A stretch of DNA of 7,705 bases from Ruminococcaceae bacterium UBA6857. GTDB taxonomy: Bacteria; Bacillota; Clostridia; Oscillospirales; Acutalibacteraceae. Made by a program: the position numbers and the translations under genes. Where the stretch lies: NCBI GenBank assembly GCA_002451715.1, contig DKDD01000209.1:8820-16524 (forward strand). The letters are read 5' to 3'. Below are positions 1 to 6,142 of the stretch, in pieces. The notes under the pieces were generated by a model. It ran no database searches, had not been told where the DNA came from, and saw only the letters and a program-made list of their open reading frames with translations. Position 1 is the first letter of the stretch. The number at the start of each line of letters is the position of its first letter.

Positions 1-1343
1 TCGCCGTGGGTCAGGCAGCCTGCGCCGCCGATACAGCCGCCGACGCACGCCATTCCCTCAATGAAGTTTGAATCAAGAAGATTCCTGTTCTTTTTCAAAA
101 GTGCGGTTTTGCATTCTTCAATTCCGTCGCAGATCGTTGCTTTCAGCTCAAAGTCGGTAATTCCGTGTTCCTTGAGTCCTTCGGCAACCGCGTCGGAAAG
201 TCCGCCGCTTCTTGCAAAAATTCTTCCGTAATACGAAGCGTTGTCAAGAACGTCTTCGTCAAGTGTTGTTATGTCGATATCCTTACTGTCGAAAAGGGCC
301 TGAAGTTCTTCAAAAGTCATTGCGGAATCAACAAATTCCTTGACTTCTTCTTTTCTGACTTCGGCTTTTTTCGAAGTGCAAGGTCCGATGAAAACAACTT
401 TTGCCGTTTTGTCGGTACTTTTGATATATTTTGCAATCACCGCCATCGGCGAAAGATTGTGCGAAACATATTGCCTGAGCGCCGGGAAATTCTTTTCGAC
501 ATAACTTACAAACGACGGACAGCACGAGCTCATCAAAAAGCCTTTTTCATAAAGCTCTTTCGATTCCGTATAAGCAACCATGTCCGCGCCGAGTGCGGCT
601 TCAATGGCGGTATGGAAACCGAGAGCTTTGAGTCCGGAGATGACCTGACCGTGTTTTGCATAGTTAAACTGGCTTGAAATCGACGGAGCAACAAGCGCGT
701 AAACTTTATATTTGGTGTTCGACTCGCTGTTTTTAATCATATCTATAACTTCAACGATATATGACTTGTCGGTTATCGCACCGAACGGGCACTGATAAAC
801 GCACGCGCCGCAGGCGATACATTTTTCGTCGTCGATTTTTGCCGCTTTGTTTTCGTCCATGGAGATCGCCTTGATTTTGCAGGCGCTTTGGCACGGGCGC
901 TTGCGGTCAACAATTGCCGAAAACGGGCAAACTTTTGCACACATTCCGCAGTCAACGCACTTTGTTTTGTCGATATGAGCAACGTGGTTGTGGTCAAACG
1001 AAATTGCACCGCGCTTGCAAACGTCTTCACAGCGGTTTGCAAGACAGCCGCGACATGAATTGGTAATTTCATAGCCACCCATCGGGCATTCGTCGCAGGC
1101 AGTTTCGATAACTTCGATAACATTCGGATTGCTTTTGTCGCCGCCCATTGCGATTTTAACTCTTTCGGAAAGAATCGCCCTTTCTTTGTAGACGCAACAG
1201 CGCATTGTCGGAGTGTTTCCCGGAATGATTATCTTCGGTATATCGAAAAGATTTTCATAAAGGGTTCCGTTCCATGCCTGGCGCGCCACTTCTCTCAGCA
1301 CCTTATATTTGAGGTACTGAACCTTTGTGTCAAATTTTCGCAT
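1..1343 (-). CDS. Ferredoxin-fused [FeFe] hydrogenase, group B-like (3' end cut by window edge)
   Basis: The product reversibly reduces protons or oxidises H2 in the cytoplasm, exchanging electrons through its own Fe-S clusters. 447 residues are visible. The N-terminal part has an RCCVYKERA stretch (from about residue 48), as in clostridial group B enzymes, then a Cys-rich segment (C97, C100, C105, C109). Two classic [4Fe-4S] ferredoxin motifs follow (C129-C132-C135-C139 and C175-C178-C181-C185), with an extra C151/C155 pair between them. The H-cluster domain carries L1 as SSCCPSF (C274, C275), L2 as GPCTSKKAE (C322) and L3 as MACVGGC (C433, C437). L1 has SF where the classical group A motif has GW, which favours group B. 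The frame is open to base 1, so the last few dozen residues are missing. The ATG at 1343 has a GAGGG site about 10 nt upstream. The ferredoxin gene ends 84 bp upstream, and co-transcription is likely. The family is very sure; the physiological direction is not known. Confidence 0.93.
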   Translation of the reverse strand, partial: MRKFDTKVQYLKYKVLREVARQAWNGTLYENLFDIPKIIIPGNTPTMRCCVYKERAILSERVKIAMGGDKSNPNVIEVIETACDECPMGGYEITNSCRGCLANRCEDVCKRGAISFDHNHVAHIDKTKCVDCGMCAKVCPFSAIVDRKRPCQSACKIKAISMDENKAAKIDDEKCIACGACVYQCPFGAITDKSYIVEVIDMIKNSESNTKYKVYALVAPSISSQFNYAKHGQVISGLKALGFHTAIEAALGADMVAYTESKELYEKGFLMSSCCPSFVSYVEKNFPALRQYVSHNLSPMAVIAKYIKSTDKTAKVVFIGPCTSKKAEVRKEEVKEFVDSAMTFEELQALFDSKDIDITTLDEDVLDNASYYGRIFARSGGLSDAVAEGLKEHGITDFELKATICDGIEECKTALLKKNRNLLDSNFIEGMACVGGCIGGAGCLTHG

Positions 1344-1427
1344 ACACTCTATCCCTCATTTAAAAGAAATTGCAACTTTAAGCTTTTATATCTGTTTCTT
1401 CGATTTTGCAGAAAAATTTTCTCTATT

Positions 1428-1670
1428 TTATTTTAATTTTTGAAGCACCGTGTTTTCAAAAAACTCGTCCACCGTTTCCGGCGATACGGAGTGAAGTTCG
1501 CCGTCAACTTTTACACAAACGCCGCTTTGGCATTTGTTCACGCAAAACGCACCCGAAAGTTCGATTTTTTCTTCAAGAGCATTTTTGCTGATAAGTTTTC
1601 GAAGCTCATCAACAACCGCGTGCGAACCTTTAATGTGGCATGAGCTGCCTATGCAAACGGTGATTTTCAT
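1428..1670 (-). CDS. Thioredoxin-like [2Fe-2S] ferredoxin (NuoE/HndA C-terminal type), 80 aa
   Basis: This small cytoplasmic electron carrier has the thioredoxin-like [2Fe-2S] fold seen in NuoE and HndA. The expected ligand pattern is present: C6-x4-C11 in the N-terminal loop (TVCIGSSCH) and C43-x3-C47 (AFCVNKC), with an additional C52. The C-terminal SVSPETVDEFF stretch is typical of the short stand-alone members next to clostridial hydrogenases. The open frame extends upstream to 1772, but the ATG at 1670 is the true start: it has a CAGGAGA site at the right distance and gives the family's N-terminus (MKITVCIGS). The gene lies just upstream of the [FeFe] hydrogenase on the same strand. A role passing electrons to or from that enzyme, perhaps within a larger NAD(P)H-linked assembly, is inferred from context. 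No flavin-binding subunit is visible in the window. Confidence 0.9.
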   Translation of the reverse strand: MKITVCIGSSCHIKGSHAVVDELRKLISKNALEEKIELSGAFCVNKCQSGVCVKVDGELHSVSPETVDEFFENTVLQKLK

Positions 1671-1770
1671 AAAAATTTTCTCCTGTTCGGTCAATTTTTT
1701 GTGTGCTGTTTTCAAAAGCCGAAAGCATGAAAAACCGCAAAACGGCCGATAATTCGCCCATATTCGATAC

Positions 1771-1800
1771 ATTTTACCAAAAAATTACGTCTTTTGTAAA
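1771..1800 (-). promoter_or_regulatory. Predicted sigma-A promoter for the ferredoxin-hydrogenase pair
   Basis: On the minus strand TTTACA (1795-1800) and TAAAAT (1771-1776) are separated by 18 bp, and TGG precedes the -10, giving an extended -10 (TGnTAAAAT). It lies about 100 bp upstream of the ferredoxin ATG and downstream of the terminator at 2005-2053, so it would start an independent transcript. Confidence 0.55.
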
Positions 1801-2004
1801 GTACCAAAAAATCATATGGGTTATGCATTCCGGTTATAGCTTAAAATTTTGTTTTCTTCGTTTTCTTTTTTGTGCCGCTCCAAAAAGGCGAATGCCGAAA
1901 GTACCTTTAAAGAAAGCGTTTGAGAGCACCGCAATCCGGATAGGTAATTGTATCACATTTCGACAATTAAATCCATATTCTGCGAGCAATTTCCGCCTTT
2001 TAAC
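1801..2004. other. Intergenic region, no gene recognised
   Basis: About 200 bp lie between the terminator of the secreted-protein gene and the promoter of the ferredoxin gene. There is no convincing reading frame with a ribosome binding site. A weak minus-strand promoter-like pair (TGGATT at 1970-1975, TACAAT with TG extension at 1947-1952, spacing 17) precedes a stretch that can form small hairpins (AAAGG/CCTTT near 1875-1900; GTGC near 1925 with GCAC near 1872). A small RNA is possible but not supported well enough to call. Confidence 0.3.
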
Positions 2005-2053
2005 AAAAAAAAATAACAGCCTTCCCGTATGCCAAAAGCAAACAAAAAGGCTG
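2005..2053 (-). terminator. Rho-independent terminator after the secreted-protein gene
   Basis: On the minus strand a perfect 7-bp stem, CAGCCTT (2047-2053) with AAGGCTG (2017-2023), is followed by TTA and an uninterrupted run of nine T (2005-2013). It begins about 40 nt after the stop codon of the upstream gene, as expected for its terminator. The loop is longish at 23 nt. Confidence 0.8.
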
Positions 2054-2092
2054 CGATATCAGGTTTTATCAAAACGATTATTGACAGTGATT

Positions 2093-3001
2093 TTAAAGCA
2101 CGCCGAAAAGTTTCAAAAGATTGAACTGAAGAAAGTCAACAAGAAGAACGCCGACCATTGAAATAACTTCCGACGGAAGCCTTTTTTCGTCATAGTTAAG
2201 CGCGGCAACAACCGCTTTGTCATACATTTTGACGATTAAGCTGTTCTTTGTTCCGGTGACATTGATAATTTCATTTGTCACCGCATAAACGATTGCATGG
2301 AGCGCAAGTTCGCCGGCAATGTGCTCATAGCTCATTGCATAGTCGGTTTCGCCGTTGTTGTTTTTGAGCAGCTCTTCGCCCTGTGCGGTATAAAGCCCGT
2401 CAACAACGCTTTTGAAAACGGAAAAATTAAAAATCTCCGGATTGTTTTCAATGTCAACGCTTATGTATACCGTTCCGTCCTTATCGGTAACAAGTTCATA
2501 TTCAATTTCGGATTTGTTGATAATATCCAAAGCGGCAGCGTCAACGTCGTCAACTTTAACAAAAATATAGCGTTTCAGCATAGCTTTGATTTCTTCGATT
2601 GAAATTGTATCTTTTGAAGGTTCTTCCGGCGTTACCGGTTCGGAAGGCTTTGAGGGATCGGAAGGATTTGAAGGGTCTTCGGGGTTTGAAGGCTCCGACG
2701 GTTTTGTGATTTTGTCAATGAGTTTTGCCATGATTTTTAAAGCTACCTGCTTTGCCTTTTCGGCGTTTTCGGGCGTAAGAACAACTTCTTCAACATACGG
2801 TCCGAGATTTCGCATAAGGCTTTTTGAAAGACTCATGAGAAGCGACGCCGATTTTTTCACTCCGTCAAAATCTTTTGAAACTGCGCTTTCAATCTCATTC
2901 ATTCCGGGCGTTGTTTTTTCATCTGCCGCAAAAGCTGCCGCCGAGCAGAAAGAAAATAGCAGCGAAACAACAAGCAGTATTGACACGATTTTTTTTGACA
3001 T
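2093..3001 (-). CDS. Secreted protein of unknown function with Pro/Ser/Glu-rich linker, 302 aa
   Basis: No family was recognised. The first 26 residues form a standard Sec signal peptide: MSKK, a hydrophobic core, then SAAAFAADE with a likely signal peptidase I site after A25 or A26. C19 is not in a lipobox, so it is probably not a lipoprotein. A helical segment (about 30-100) leads to a low-complexity linker (101-129) built from repeated SNP/SDP/SKP/SEP triplets. A second domain (about 131-302) has mixed strand and helix character and ends in a hydrophobic LLKLFGVL. The layout suggests an exported two-domain protein with a flexible spacer, possibly held at the cell surface, though no sortase motif or S-layer domain is seen. 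The ATG has a strong GGAGGA site. The gene has its own promoter and terminator, so it is monocistronic. Confidence 0.85.
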   Translation of the reverse strand: MSKKIVSILLVVSLLFSFCSAAAFAADEKTTPGMNEIESAVSKDFDGVKKSASLLMSLSKSLMRNLGPYVEEVVLTPENAEKAKQVALKIMAKLIDKITKPSEPSNPEDPSNPSDPSKPSEPVTPEEPSKDTISIEEIKAMLKRYIFVKVDDVDAAALDIINKSEIEYELVTDKDGTVYISVDIENNPEIFNFSVFKSVVDGLYTAQGEELLKNNNGETDYAMSYEHIAGELALHAIVYAVTNEIINVTGTKNSLIVKMYDKAVVAALNYDEKRLPSEVISMVGVLLVDFLQFNLLKLFGVL

Positions 3002-3051
3002 GATACTTCCTCCGTTTTCGGTTTTAATTTTTCATCAAAACGAAAGGCAAG

Positions 3052-3076
3052 CTGCATTTTGAACCTTTCAATGCAG
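3052..3076 (-). promoter_or_regulatory. Hairpin in the 5' leader of the secreted-protein gene
   Basis: A perfect 7-bp inverted repeat, CTGCATT/AATGCAG with an 11-nt loop, lies between the predicted transcription start and the ribosome binding site. There is no U-tract, so it is not an attenuator of the usual kind. It could stabilise the mRNA or bind a regulator, but its function is unknown. Confidence 0.35.
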
Positions 3077-3112
3077 AACACAGCGCGATTTTCATTCTGA
3101 TTTATTGTCAAT

Positions 3113-3141
3113 ATTATACACTCTTATTTTTAATTTATCAA
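3113..3141 (-). promoter_or_regulatory. Strong sigma-A promoter of the secreted-protein gene
   Basis: On the minus strand TTGATA (3136-3141) and a consensus TATAAT (3113-3118) are separated by exactly 17 bp in an AT-rich context. This places the start near 3106 and gives a leader of roughly 105 nt. Confidence 0.75.
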
Positions 3142-3473
3142 TGCTTATTAAGAACTAAATGATATTCACAGATTGCGAATATGTTTTTTTGGGGGGCTTT
3201 TGCCGATTGATTTTTATGCTTGTTTGGGAATAAGGCTGGGAATTTTACACGTTTCAGACTAAATGCGTATAAAAATAGCAACTCAAGCAAAACTCACTTG
3301 AGCTGTTATGAGTTTATTATGTTTTTTGTTAGTTCCACAGACTTGCAGACACATTGACAAACCTGTGAAAAAGTGAAGGTATGAGAACTGCGCAAACAAT
3401 AGTGCGGATTACTCACATTGATTGAAGCCCAAACCGCATTTTGCTTTGATCAAAGTTGATAGCGTTTTGCCAT
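3142..3473. other. AT-rich intergenic region at the edge of the island, no gene recognised
   Basis: Only short frames without ribosome binding sites are found. Visible items are a run of seven T followed by six G (3184-3196), the terminator-like hairpin at 3270-3302, and a small CACAG/CTGTG inverted repeat (about 3336-3368). Base composition drops from here rightward, marking the left border of the accessory island. Confidence 0.4.
3270..3302 (-). terminator. Probable intrinsic terminator at the end of the leftward gene cluster
   Basis: On the minus strand CTCAAG (3297-3302) pairs with CTTGAG (3282-3287) across a 9-nt loop. TTGCTATTTTTA follows, giving a short T-tract. It lies about 360 nt beyond the stop of the 3664-4326 gene, so it would end a long 3' trailer. 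The T-tract is only five bases, so strength is uncertain. Confidence 0.45.
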
Positions 3474-3659
3474 TAAACTATTCAACAACACTAATTATTT
3501 ATGAGCACCCAACACATAATAATGTTGCCAAATTGCAAATACTATATAGCTATTATTATCATTAGATTATATCAAGAACCTTGATCGTACAATCTATCTT
3601 ATTGAGCGTCTGCAATTATTATATTGGCAACTACTGTTGTTGTTTAGGTATGGCAACAT
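3474..3659. repeat. Large imperfect palindromic element with internal hairpin
   Basis: Several inverted repeats are arranged around one centre. GTTGCCAA (3524-3531) pairs with TTGGCAAC (3624-3631), continuing as ATTGCA (3532-3537) with TGCAAT (3611-3616) around a 6-nt bulge. CAACAACA (3483-3490) can pair with TGTTGTTG (3635-3642), and ATGTTGCCA (3522-3530) with TGGCAACAT (3651-3659). The centre holds a tight hairpin, ATCAAG/CTTGAT with a 3-nt loop (3571-3585), flanked by AGATT/AATCT. It sits between the stop of the last island gene and the terminator-like hairpin. It may be a degraded miniature transposable element, a mobile-element scar or a structured 3' trailer. Confidence 0.45.
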
Positions 3660-3663
3660 ATCT

Positions 3664-4326
3664 TTAATCTATTGTAGGAACAGTTTTTTTATAAATAATG
3701 TCACCGTCAAAATAGAATGATGCTAACCATAGAGAATTTTCATAATTAAAAACAACCTTTTCATACCTATCACAATCAATTGTAGTTCTCCGCCATAATA
3801 TGCTTGAATTAATATCCTTGCAATAAAAGCTATTTGATTTTGAATTATAAATTAGAACAATGCTATCTTTATAATCTAATATCCATTCTTTTTCTGTAGA
3901 TGTATAACGACACTTTTCATTGCCATTGTTGTCAAGAACCACTATCATATCTCCTCGGTGGGTTTTGTCATTATACGGAAAATGACTAAGCACACCGCTA
4001 AAAATAAAGCAGTAATTGTTACCTCTCTTAAAGCACGTCTGTAATTGATATACGCTTGCCTTTTCTGTTTTGTTCTTAATTGTTATTGCCTCTAATTTGT
4101 GAGGTAATTTAATTACGGTTCCATCGGAAATATACTCATATTGAACATATTCAGACTTATCAGAGCTTCCCCTATCGGAATCATTTAAAAGCAAACTATT
4201 TTTGTATTTAATTTCAACTTTAACTGAATTAAAATTGTAGTAACTATACAATATCGGCTTTTCAAAAACCAAAAGAATCACAATAGACAGAAGCAAAAAT
4301 ATAGCGGTATACTTTAGTCTTCTCAT
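3664..4326 (-). CDS. Single-pass membrane-anchored protein of unknown function, 220 aa
   Basis: No family was recognised. A positively charged N-terminus (MRRLKY) and one hydrophobic helix (about 6-22) predict an N-in anchor with the remaining 195 residues outside the membrane. The outer part is rich in short beta-strand-like segments with repeated GDM/LDNNG/SIVLIYN/SILWRR patterns, suggestive of a beta-propeller or beta-sandwich domain but not diagnostic. The frame is open from a GTG at 4338. I prefer the ATG at 4326, because GGTGAAG lies upstream at a suitable distance and the GTG has no site. It follows the DUF5412-like gene by 15 nt, so the two are almost certainly co-transcribed. Together they look like a pair of exported accessory proteins; immunity or envelope-stress roles are conceivable but unproven. 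Confidence 0.75.
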   Translation of the reverse strand: MRRLKYTAIFLLLSIVILLVFEKPILYSYYNFNSVKVEIKYKNSLLLNDSDRGSSDKSEYVQYEYISDGTVIKLPHKLEAITIKNKTEKASVYQLQTCFKRGNNYCFIFSGVLSHFPYNDKTHRGDMIVVLDNNGNEKCRYTSTEKEWILDYKDSIVLIYNSKSNSFYCKDINSSILWRRTTIDCDRYEKVVFNYENSLWLASFYFDGDIIYKKTVPTID

Positions 4327-4341
4327 ACACTTCACCACACT

Positions 4342-4698
4342 TTATTGAATTTTTCTTCTCCAATCATATTTATCTTTATATACGTTCAATACATGACCAT
4401 TAATATTAATTTCATCGCAAGAAACCCACGAGACGTCAGCATTAGATTCATGATAAGACCAGTAAATATTTTTGTGATAGCCATTGTTATATACAATTTC
4501 ACCACGTATAGAATAATCTGTTGTTGCACCACCATTAACAAGGTATACATTTACTGCTTTACCACAGGAATCACATTTAACTGTAGTTATGAGTTCTCCT
4601 TTCGGTAAATGGGACATACTTATGAATAAATAATAAAATATGACAATACCCAAAACGATAACTAACGATACAGGAATTAATACTTTTCTTGATTTCAT
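4342..4698 (-). CDS. DUF5412-like membrane-anchored protein, 118 aa
   Basis: From memory of the family, this resembles the DUF5412 group found in Bacillus and Clostridia. An N-terminal anchor (about 6-28) is followed by LPKGEL, then the signature block YLVNGGATTDYSIRGEIVYN (residues 52-71), KNIYW (77-80 region), a WVSCDEININGH strand pair and a YDWRRK tail. Length fits the family. The function of DUF5412 is unknown; the domain should sit on the outer face of the membrane. An oddity is CDSC (C42, C45) plus C94 in the predicted outer domain, where I would expect a polar turn without cysteine; a disulfide or metal site is possible. Its AGGAGG site is 8 nt before the ATG. The gene starts 81 nt after the stop of the 107-aa gene and is followed after 15 nt by the next membrane protein. 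Confidence 0.72.
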   Translation of the reverse strand: MKSRKVLIPVSLVIVLGIVIFYYLFISMSHLPKGELITTVKCDSCGKAVNVYLVNGGATTDYSIRGEIVYNNGYHKNIYWSYHESNADVSWVSCDEININGHVLNVYKDKYDWRRKIQ

Positions 4699-4779
4699 TT
4701 AAATATCCTCCTCAACCGATTGACGAAAGCAATCATGTTCAAAGCAGACAGTGTTATATCTAAATTAAAAAGATTGCAA

Positions 4780-5103
4780 CTAACTGATATCATACCGGTC
4801 TTTGACATCGTTATACTGTTTTCCGTTATAATACACTGATTCCTTTTCTCTTTTTTGTTTGAAAATTTCAAAATCATTTTCAGAGTAACCATGAGACAAA
4901 AAGAACTCATATAAACTTTGGAAAGAATCACATTTAGTAGCCTTTAGTAAATCAATATAACAAATTATTGTATTACTAAGTGTTACAGCAGAAAACTCAG
5001 GATCTGTTTTTGAATCGTCTAACACTTCATCAATAAACTGGGTAATCGAATAGTCTAAAAACTCCAGTATATAATTCAATTTTTCATCAGCATTAAAGTC
5101 CAT
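4780..5103 (-). CDS. Acidic soluble protein of unknown function, 107 aa (candidate orphan immunity protein)
   Basis: No family was recognised. There is no signal peptide or membrane helix, so it is cytoplasmic. It is strongly acidic in its first half (many Asp/Glu, e.g. FIDEVLDDSKTDPEF) and predicted mainly helical, with a short charged C-terminal tail. The ATG at 5103 has GAGGG about 10 nt upstream. It lies directly downstream, on the same strand, of a fragment resembling an RHS/YD-repeat protein. A small acidic gene right after an RHS C-terminus is the normal position of the cognate immunity protein in polymorphic toxin loci. The immunity role is therefore an inference from position, size and charge, not from sequence similarity. 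Confidence 0.7.
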   Translation of the reverse strand: MDFNADEKLNYILEFLDYSITQFIDEVLDDSKTDPEFSAVTLSNTIICYIDLLKATKCDSFQSLYEFFLSHGYSENDFEIFKQKREKESVYYNGKQYNDVKDRYDIS

Positions 5104-5106
5104 ATA

Positions 5107-5163
5107 TTATTTTCCCTCAAACTGTACAATCACTTCATACGATTGCTTCTCCGTTTCTGTCAT
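5107..5163 (-). pseudogene. Coding-like 18-residue tail in a second frame, probable gene debris
   Basis: In a different frame from the RHS-like relic it overlaps, the minus strand reads MTETEKQSYEVIVQFEGK and stops just before the 107-aa gene. It looks like a genuine protein C-terminus, but there is no ribosome binding site of its own and the piece is too short to judge. It may be the frameshifted end of the RHS-like protein or of a toxin tip. Confidence 0.3.
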
Positions 5164-5245
5164 AATTGAAGTGAAACATGTCTGTTCCGTTTGACCGCTC
5201 AATCGGTTTTGTTCCGTCAAGATAATACTTTATAAAGTTTTTAAA
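5135..5245 (-). pseudogene. RHS/YD-repeat protein fragment (relic)
   Basis: Immediately after the stop of the upstream gene, and in the same frame, the minus strand reads KYYLDGTKPIERSNGTD, then MFHFNYDRNGEAIV and a stop. The pattern YYLDGTKPI...GTD.FHFNYDRNG matches the repeating unit of clostridial RHS/YD-repeat proteins (YYxDGxKxxx...Y.YDxNG), large surface or secreted proteins whose C-terminal tips are polymorphic toxins. No start codon and no further repeats are present, so this is a broken piece and not a gene. Base composition is richer in GC than the flanking genes. It marks the island as former polymorphic-toxin territory. The assignment rests on about 30 residues and is moderate. 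Confidence 0.5.
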
Positions 5246-5878
5246 TTAAAGAATATCGCTGCGAAATTCTGCGCAATTTAGCAAATCATAAATATTTTCT
5301 ACTTTCGGAGAAGTAAACATTAATGGTTGCAAAAATGTATACTTTTGACTTTCTGTTATGTGCAGACATATATATTCGTTTTTGTCAAATATATGGATAT
5401 CGGCTTCATACATACCTGTTGGTGTTGTAAAAAATCTCGTACCAACGGCAGGCTCGATTAAAATACTATAATTATTATCACTGAAAAAAAGACATTTATC
5501 TTTGTTGCTCGAGAAATATTTTTCAATCTCTTGTTTCCTATTTGCCAATTGTGTACTTTGTTTTGAAATATACACTATAGGTTTTTGTGAATCGGAACTT
5601 TCATTAAAACTATCATCATAGTCATTTAAATCCGCACCGGATATAGATAAAATTTTTTCAGTCAACATTTCGGAATCGTCATATTCCCATTTATGTACAT
5701 TACCCATAAAAAAGGTAATGTAAGTTATTGTTCCAACAAGTATTATTAGAAATACAGTAGCAAAGAGTTTTTTTGTCATGTTGTTCAATTTATATATTTT
5801 ATGACCACCAAAAACAACAAGCGGTAATAATACAGCAAAGAAAATCAGCCTTATTATTGCAGCATATATTGGATACAT
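5246..5878 (-). CDS. Two-helix membrane protein with extracytoplasmic domain, 210 aa, unknown function
   Basis: No family was recognised. Two hydrophobic helices near the N-terminus (about 4-25 and 37-58) are separated by a short basic loop (HKIYKLNNMTKK). This predicts both ends outside with a cytoplasmic hairpin, or the reverse; the basic loop favours N-out/C-out. The remaining 150 residues are soluble, acidic at first (YDDSEM, NDYDDSFNESSDS) and then strand-rich. The frame is open from an ATG at 5896, but the ATG at 5878 is preceded at 7 nt by AGGAGG, so the protein should begin MYPIYAAI. It lies between a palindromic element upstream and the RHS-like relic downstream. A membrane immunity protein or a toxin-locus accessory is possible from context only. 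Confidence 0.75.
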   Translation of the reverse strand: MYPIYAAIIRLIFFAVLLPLVVFGGHKIYKLNNMTKKLFATVFLIILVGTITYITFFMGNVHKWEYDDSEMLTEKILSISGADLNDYDDSFNESSDSQKPIVYISKQSTQLANRKQEIEKYFSSNKDKCLFFSDNNYSILIEPAVGTRFFTTPTGMYEADIHIFDKNEYICLHITESQKYTFLQPLMFTSPKVENIYDLLNCAEFRSDIL

Positions 5879-5969
5879 TTTTGCTCCTCCTAACATTTAA
5901 ATTAATTGATTATGATTCACATCATCCGATTACCGTAACCGTTGAGTCGCTTCCGGGGATCCAACTGTG

Positions 5970-6093
5970 TGGGGTAATATAAGTTACGAAACCGCTTGCC
6001 AGATCCGAACCCATCGGGGTGTGTTGACGGGTTCGGGTAAAACGGAGAAAAAGGTTTGTCTCGTTACAAAAACATCATCAGTTAATTACCCCA
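5970..6093. mobile_element. Nested palindromic element, MITE-like or structured RNA, about 124 bp
   Basis: The ends are a perfect 9-bp inverted repeat, TGGGGTAAT (5970-5978) and ATTACCCCA (6085-6093). Inside are an imperfect pair, GTTACGAAACC (5983-5993) with GGTTTGTCTCGTTAC (6052-6066), and a perfect central 8-bp stem, CCGAACCC (6005-6012) with GGGTTCGG (6029-6036). The middle is clearly richer in GC than the surrounding DNA. No transposase and no clear target duplication are seen (flanks are TGTG and TGTA-like). A miniature inverted-repeat element fits best, with a structured leader RNA for the 5246-5878 gene as the alternative. Confidence 0.45.
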
Positions 6094-6142
6094 TGTATTT
6101 CCAACACTGAAAAACAACAATTAAAGTCATTCTAATACACCA

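Noticed and set aside
165..677. Long plus-strand frame (170 aa)
   Set aside because: It is the antisense shadow of the [FeFe] hydrogenase, whose minus-strand frame carries all expected motifs. The plus frame has no ribosome binding site and a composition unlike a protein.
773..1123. Minus-strand frame of 116 aa rich in Ala/Lys/Ser
   Set aside because: It is a shifted frame inside the hydrogenase ferredoxin domain, without its own start signals.
1860..1975. Possible small RNA with an extended -10 promoter
   Set aside because: The -35 is poor, hairpins are short and no terminator follows; described only as intergenic content.
1703..2161. Plus-strand frame of 152 aa
   Set aside because: It runs through a promoter, an intrinsic terminator and the end of the secreted-protein gene, with no start signal.
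2586..3062. Plus-strand frame with a Gly/Ser/Glu-Phe repeat (158 aa)
   Set aside because: The repeat is the reverse reading of the Pro/Ser/Glu linker of the secreted protein; there is no promoter or ribosome binding site in that direction.
3184..3196. Run of seven T followed by six G
   Set aside because: A simple homopolymer junction with no associated structure; possibly a phase-variation tract, but it is not in or near a gene start.
4695..4931. Minus-strand 78-aa frame ending at the DUF5412-like start
   Set aside because: It overlaps the better supported 107-aa gene for most of its length and lacks a ribosome binding site; the stop/start overlap is probably coincidental.
5879..5960. Leftward promoter TTACGG-N18-CATAAT upstream of the 5246-5878 gene
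   Set aside because: Both hexamers match consensus poorly and the sequence overlaps the possible gene relic; not enough to call.
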